Positions 60,564 through 64,000 of a DNA stretch of 64,000 bases are shown piece by piece. Source of the stretch: CBDCMJ01 sp965224325. Its GTDB lineage: Bacteria; Chloroflexota; Dehalococcoidia; Lucifugimonadales; UBA3495. The stretch is from the NCBI GenBank assembly GCA_965224325.1, contig CBDCYT010000015.1, positions 1 through 64,000 of the forward strand, read 5' to 3'. Within the stretch, counting starts at the first letter, position 1, and each line of letters opens with the position of its first letter. The position numbers were made by a program, and so were the translations under genes. Under the pieces are notes generated by a model. That model was not told where the DNA came from and ran no database searches. It worked only from the letters and a program-made list of their open reading frames with translations.

Positions 60564-61643
60564 TCAGGCTAGGCTATCTGCCAGCAATTGTTCTTGCTCC
60601 TGATTGCTAAGATGGTCGATGATGTCGTCTAGGCTCCCATCCAAAACCCGGGGGATGCCGTGGAAACTGGTGTTGATCCGGTGGTCGGTGATCCGGTCCT
60701 GGGGGAAATTGTAGGTCCTTATTTTCTCAGACCTCTCGCCGCCGCCCACTTGTGCCCGGCGGCTTTCGGTTATCTCGGAGACCTGGCGTTCCTGCTCCGC
60801 TTCGTAAAGCTTGGCGCGCAGCATCGTCATCGCTTTGTGCTTATTTTTATATTGGGACCGCTCGTCCTGGCAAACCACCGTTAGGCCCGTGGGCTCATGC
60901 ACGATCCGCACTGCGGTCGCCACCTTGTTTACGTTTTGGCCCCCGTGTCCGCCGGCGTGATAGATGTCAGTTCTCAGGTCGTCGGGGTTGATGGTGACCT
61001 CAACCTCGTCCGCTTCCGGCAGCACGGCCACCGTGGCCGTGGAGGTGTGAATGCGGCCTTGGGTCTCGGTATCGGGCACCCGCTGGACCCGATGCACGCC
61101 CCGCTCGTACTTCAAACGGCTGAAAGCGCCCTTACCCTGGATTTCGAAGGCAATTTTGTTGAATCCGCCCAACTCCGAGGGGTTGGAATCCATGATATCG
61201 ACTTTCCAGCCGCGTATTTGGGCGTAGCGGCTGTAGGCCCGGAAAAGGTCGCTGGCGAACAGGCAGGCCTCGGCGCCCCCGGTTCCAGCCCTGATTTCCA
61301 CAATAACGTTCCGTTCGTCGTTGACGTTCTTGGGGATTAATTCCAGCTTTAGCTCCTGGTCCAGCTTTCCCAGGCGGTCCTGCACTTCATCGAGTTCGTC
61401 TTTGGCCATACGGACCAATTCCGGCTCCGACTCCTCCAGGAGCAGTTCCTCCAGGTCAGTTCGCTCCCGCACCAGCTTGCGGCGCCGGCGAGAGATCTCC
61501 ACCAACGTTTCAAGAGCGGCGCGCTCTTTAGCTAACTCTTGGATCTGCTCGAAGCTCGTGGCAATCTCCGGACGGGCCATGGCCTCTTCAATTTCTTGAT
61601 GGCGGACTAGAACCGAATCTAGCTTGTCAAATAATGTACTCAT
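60564..61643 (-). CDS. Peptide chain release factor 1
   Basis: The 359-residue class I release factor contains the GGQ loop HAGGHGGQNVNKV that enters the peptidyl-transferase centre. The PxT codon-recognition motif in VQRVPDTETQGRIHTS marks RF1 (UAA/UAG) rather than RF2. This matters here because UGA, not read by RF1, is the codon proposed to be recoded at 58333. The N-terminal helical domain (EIEEAMARPEIATSFEQIQE) is complete. Confidence 0.96.
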   Translation of the reverse strand: MSTLFDKLDSVLVRHQEIEEAMARPEIATSFEQIQELAKERAALETLVEISRRRRKLVRERTDLEELLLEESEPELVRMAKDELDEVQDRLGKLDQELKLELIPKNVNDERNVIVEIRAGTGGAEACLFASDLFRAYSRYAQIRGWKVDIMDSNPSELGGFNKIAFEIQGKGAFSRLKYERGVHRVQRVPDTETQGRIHTSTATVAVLPEADEVEVTINPDDLRTDIYHAGGHGGQNVNKVATAVRIVHEPTGLTVVCQDERSQYKNKHKAMTMLRAKLYEAEQERQVSEITESRRAQVGGGERSEKIRTYNFPQDRITDHRINTSFHGIPRVLDGSLDDIIDHLSNQEQEQLLADSLA

Positions 61644-61852
61644 GGATCAATTCACATTAATACCAGTGGCCGAATTAGTACCGGCGGGGCAGCGAAATTG
61701 TGCTATGGACTCCCCAGTTTATCCCAACCCCAAGCGGTGAACAAGGTCGAAAGCGTCTGCCATCTCGCCAATTCGTCTCTTTTTCAGCCAACTCTCCCCT
61801 GGCAATCGCCCTGGCCACCAGAGATAAATGACCATCCTCCTGCCCTTTTACC

Positions 61853-62575
61853 TCAAACATCCGGCCGGAGGCCCCAGTGCAGCGTTACCGCTCCCAAGCC
61901 AAGCCGTTGGTATCCCACGTCAACCAAGCCCAGTTCCCGGAAGAGGCCAGCCAACCGGTCGGCTTCCAGGAAGTAGTCCACTGACTGGGGGAGATAGGAG
62001 TACGCCGCCCGGTTTCCGGTGGCCAGCTGTCCCATGATCGGCACCAGCCGGTGAAAATACAGGTTCAACGGACCACGCCTCCATCCCTCCGGCATGGGAC
62101 TCAGTTCAAGTGTAGTTATGCGGCCGCCCGGCCGGACCACCCGCACCATTTCGGCCAGCGCCCGGTTCAGGTCAGGCATGTTCCGCAGACTAAATCCCGC
62201 GGTGGCGCAAGCGAACGAGCCGTCCGGGAAGGGGAGCTCCAACGCGTCTCCCAATATCAGGGTGGTCTTATCGGCCAAGCCAAGAGCCTGGGCTTTGGCG
62301 CGGCCCAAGGCAAGCATGTTGGGTAGAAGGTCCAACCCCACCGAGTGCTCGATTTCGGGTCTGCGGGCCAGGGCCAAAGCCAAGTCCGCAGTGCCCGTGG
62401 CTATGTCCAGGGACATTCCGCTCAGGCCCTTGCTGGTGAGGCCCGCCGTTTGTTGCTTCCACCGCCGGTGCAACCCGGCGGTCATCAGGTCGTTCATAAA
62501 GTCGTAGCGGCCGGCGATCCGGGTAAACAGGTCCGCGACGTACCGTTGCTTCGCCTCTCCCGTAAGCTGGGCCAT
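61853..62575 (-). CDS. UbiE/MenG-family quinone methyltransferase
   Basis: The 240-residue SAM methyltransferase has FTRIAGRYDFMNDLMTAGLH, the SAM-binding DIATGTADLALALAR, and FACATAGFSLRNMPDLNRAL. These match the UbiE/MenG signatures. It methylates demethylmenaquinone to menaquinone. It is 178 bases downstream of ubiX on the same strand; with ubiA, ubiX and the distant mqnA it supports a futalosine-route menaquinone pathway. Confidence 0.92.
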   Translation of the reverse strand: MAQLTGEAKQRYVADLFTRIAGRYDFMNDLMTAGLHRRWKQQTAGLTSKGLSGMSLDIATGTADLALALARRPEIEHSVGLDLLPNMLALGRAKAQALGLADKTTLILGDALELPFPDGSFACATAGFSLRNMPDLNRALAEMVRVVRPGGRITTLELSPMPEGWRRGPLNLYFHRLVPIMGQLATGNRAAYSYLPQSVDYFLEADRLAGLFRELGLVDVGYQRLGLGAVTLHWGLRPDV

Positions 62576-62753
62576 CAGAGTACGCCTGTAGGCTGCGTGG
62601 GTTGTGGGGTCCCGATAAACGGACTGAGAGACAACTCCGGGCTTTGTATGTCACCGGGCCATTGTCCCAGCATTGGAGGAGGATTAGACAACAACGCCCA
62701 CGCTTCTTCTCCAACGAGAACTCGGGGTGTTCCGTATGGGTACGTTACGGCTA

Positions 62754-63341
62754 TCAGTCTTCTCTTGCTTGGTAGCGAAAACCGGGCGGGAGGGTGTCCT
62801 CTATTCCCAGAGCGACGAGGATGCGGCCCACCACGAAATCCACGATGTCTTCGATGGTCCGGGGCCGCAGGTAGAACGCGGGCTCAGGAGGCAGGATCAC
62901 CGCCCCCAAGCGGCTTAGAGTCAGCAGATTCTCTAGGTGAACGCTATGGAGGGGCGTTTCCCGCGGGACGACAATCAATCGCCGGCCCTCTTTCAAGCAT
63001 ACGTCGGCGGCCCGGTGTACCAAGTGACCCGTAATTCCGTGGGCTATCGAGGCCACTGTGTTCATGCTGGCGGGCACTATGACCATGCCTCTGGCAGGGT
63101 AAGTGCCGCTGGCGATAGGGGCCCGCATGTCGTTTACGGGGTAGAATTTAAAGTTGGGATTTTCTTGCCACTCCAGGAGCGTGTCGCCAAAAGGCGCCCC
63201 CACTTCGTCCTGCCACACCATGCGAGCGCTGTTGGAGCACACTACGGCCGTGGCGACGTCTCGTCTTAACAGCGCCTCGACGGTGCGGAGGGCTAGCGCA
63301 GAGCCGCTGGACCCCGTTATTCCCACGATCACCGGCGGCAT
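62754..63341 (-). CDS. UbiX-family flavin prenyltransferase
   Basis: The 195-residue flavoprotein has the N-terminal VGITGSSGSALALRTVEALL, the FMN-binding MVIVPASMNTVASIAHGITG and the C-terminal VPRETPLHSVHLENLLTLSR. These are all hallmarks of UbiX/Pad1. It prenylates FMN to make the cofactor for a UbiD-type decarboxylase; no UbiD lies in the window. It sits between ubiA and ubiE in the same direction. Confidence 0.95.
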   Translation of the reverse strand: MPPVIVGITGSSGSALALRTVEALLRRDVATAVVCSNSARMVWQDEVGAPFGDTLLEWQENPNFKFYPVNDMRAPIASGTYPARGMVIVPASMNTVASIAHGITGHLVHRAADVCLKEGRRLIVVPRETPLHSVHLENLLTLSRLGAVILPPEPAFYLRPRTIEDIVDFVVGRILVALGIEDTLPPGFRYQARED

Positions 63342-63449
63342 GATGTTCCTTGGTCGCTGCGTTCTATGAGTATGCTGAGGTGATTCTCACTTGGCCAAGT
63401 GGGTTTTCCCGGTAGTTTGGCGTGGGTAAAAGTCTCTATATGCAACATG

Positions 63450-64000
63450 CTACAACACCACCGCCAGGGTCGTGAAAACCAGCAGTATCATCGCGATAAC
63501 GCTATTGTACTTGAAAAAAGGTGAATGCAGCTTGCTAACGTCATTGGGCCGCACCAGGCTGTTTTCAAAGCTTAGCAGGACCACCGCGATTGCCCAGCCG
63601 ATGATGTAGTAGGGCCCCAGGTTGAGCCACAGGCCCAACGCCAGCAGACAGGCCGCGGCACATACGTGTAGGCCTTTACACACCCAGAGCGCGGTGGCGA
63701 TACCGAATCTGCTGGGCAGGGAGTGGATGCCATGTGCCTTATCGAAGGCGTAATCAGAACAGCCGTAGACCACGTCGAACCCGCCGGCCCAGGTGGCGAC
63801 TGCTAAGGACAGGAGCACGGATTCCGGGTCAAACCGGCCGGTCACTGCGATCCAAGCCGCAGATGGAGAAATGCCTAAAGCGCAGCCCAGTAACAGGTGG
63901 CAGGACCAGGTGTGGTACTTAGCGTAGGAATACAGGACCACGTAGGCAGCTGCTACCGGGGCCAGGGCTAAGGCCAATTGGTTAAGCTGGGACGCGGCGA
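63450..64000 (-). CDS. UbiA-family prenyltransferase, truncated by the window edge
   Basis: The C-terminal part (at least 176 residues) of a polytopic membrane prenyltransferase is present. It has the second Asp-rich motif region WAGGFDVVYGCSDYAFDKAH with the DxxxxD-type cluster and several hydrophobic helices (GLHVCAAACLLALGLWLNL, VIAMILLVFTTLAVVL). The frame is open to base 64000, so the N-terminus and first Asp motif lie beyond. It attaches the isoprenoid tail to an aromatic precursor in quinone synthesis (MqnP or UbiA). Followed by ubiX 108 bases downstream. Confidence 0.92.
   Translation of the reverse strand, partial: AASQLNQLALALAPVAAAYVVLYSYAKYHTWSCHLLLGCALGISPSAAWIAVTGRFDPESVLLSLAVATWAGGFDVVYGCSDYAFDKAHGIHSLPSRFGIATALWVCKGLHVCAAACLLALGLWLNLGPYYIIGWAIAVVLLSFENSLVRPNDVSKLHSPFFKYNSVIAMILLVFTTLAVVL

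Overview
The window looks like chromosomal DNA of a GC-rich, free-living bacterium, most likely a Chloroflexota member of the SAR202/Dehalococcoidia type. This placement is inference from gene content: archaeal-type FBP aldolase/phosphatase, F420 ligase CofE, futalosine-type menaquinone genes (MqnA, UbiA, UbiX, UbiE/MenG), a xanthine-dehydrogenase-family oxidase, Lar nickel-pincer genes, DUF255 thioredoxin and an Lhr helicase. No rRNA or marker phylogeny is available here.

Layout. 0-3.9 kb: right end of an integrative element (accessory protein, ribbon-helix-helix regulator, large serine recombinase) abutting a tRNA-Lys gene. 4-5.2 kb: non-coding stretch with a 200-bp MITE. 5.3-20.1 kb: housekeeping and metabolic genes (fbp, epoxide-hydrolase-like, aspS, DUF255, lhr, NUDT6-like Nudix with a minisatellite tail, larB, larE). 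20.9-21.0 kb: tRNA-Arg and tRNA-His. 21.3-26.4 kb: a decaying peptide ABC transporter operon, with a frameshift in the binding protein and one permease split by an IS630-family element. 26.4-29.9 kb: secreted peptidase-MA protein, mqnA and an MTHFR-family gene. 29.9-43.6 kb: a segment bounded by two nearly identical inverted IS5-group elements. It holds a TPP enzyme with an in-frame UGA, a CMD protein, an M24 peptidase, a type III restriction-modification operon with an embedded orphan HicB, a DUF35 protein, a VOC protein and a DUF2182 membrane protein. 44.2-49.0 kb: three-subunit molybdenum hydroxylase, PPOX flavoprotein and MoaD-like protein. 50.0-55.2 kb: Nudix, GNAT, pduO-hisH-hisA, cofE and dinB. 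55.4-64 kb: MMPL remnant, class III aminotransferase, a selenocysteine-type NHL/thioredoxin protein, prfA-prmC and ubiA-ubiX-ubiE.

The most interesting signal is at 58195-59679. An NHLRC2-like thioredoxin/NHL-repeat protein has UGA exactly at the first cysteine of the conserved CINC redox motif. A bacterial-SECIS-like hairpin sits 18 nt downstream, so it is very probably a selenoprotein. A second in-frame UGA, in a TPP enzyme at 32632-32634, falls where relatives are thought to carry Cys. It is either a nonsense mutation or a second, unusual Sec site.

The region is shaped by mobile DNA: a serine-integrase element at tRNA-Lys, two IS5-group copies with CTAG and CTAA duplications, an IS630-family copy with a TA duplication, a MITE with a TTA duplication, and a dispersed family of GC-rich palindromic intergenic repeats near 4.5, 11.7-12.2, 49.4-49.6 and 56.0-56.1 kb. 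Several promoters of standard -35/-10 form are visible (fbp, mqnA, the VOC gene, the M24 gene).
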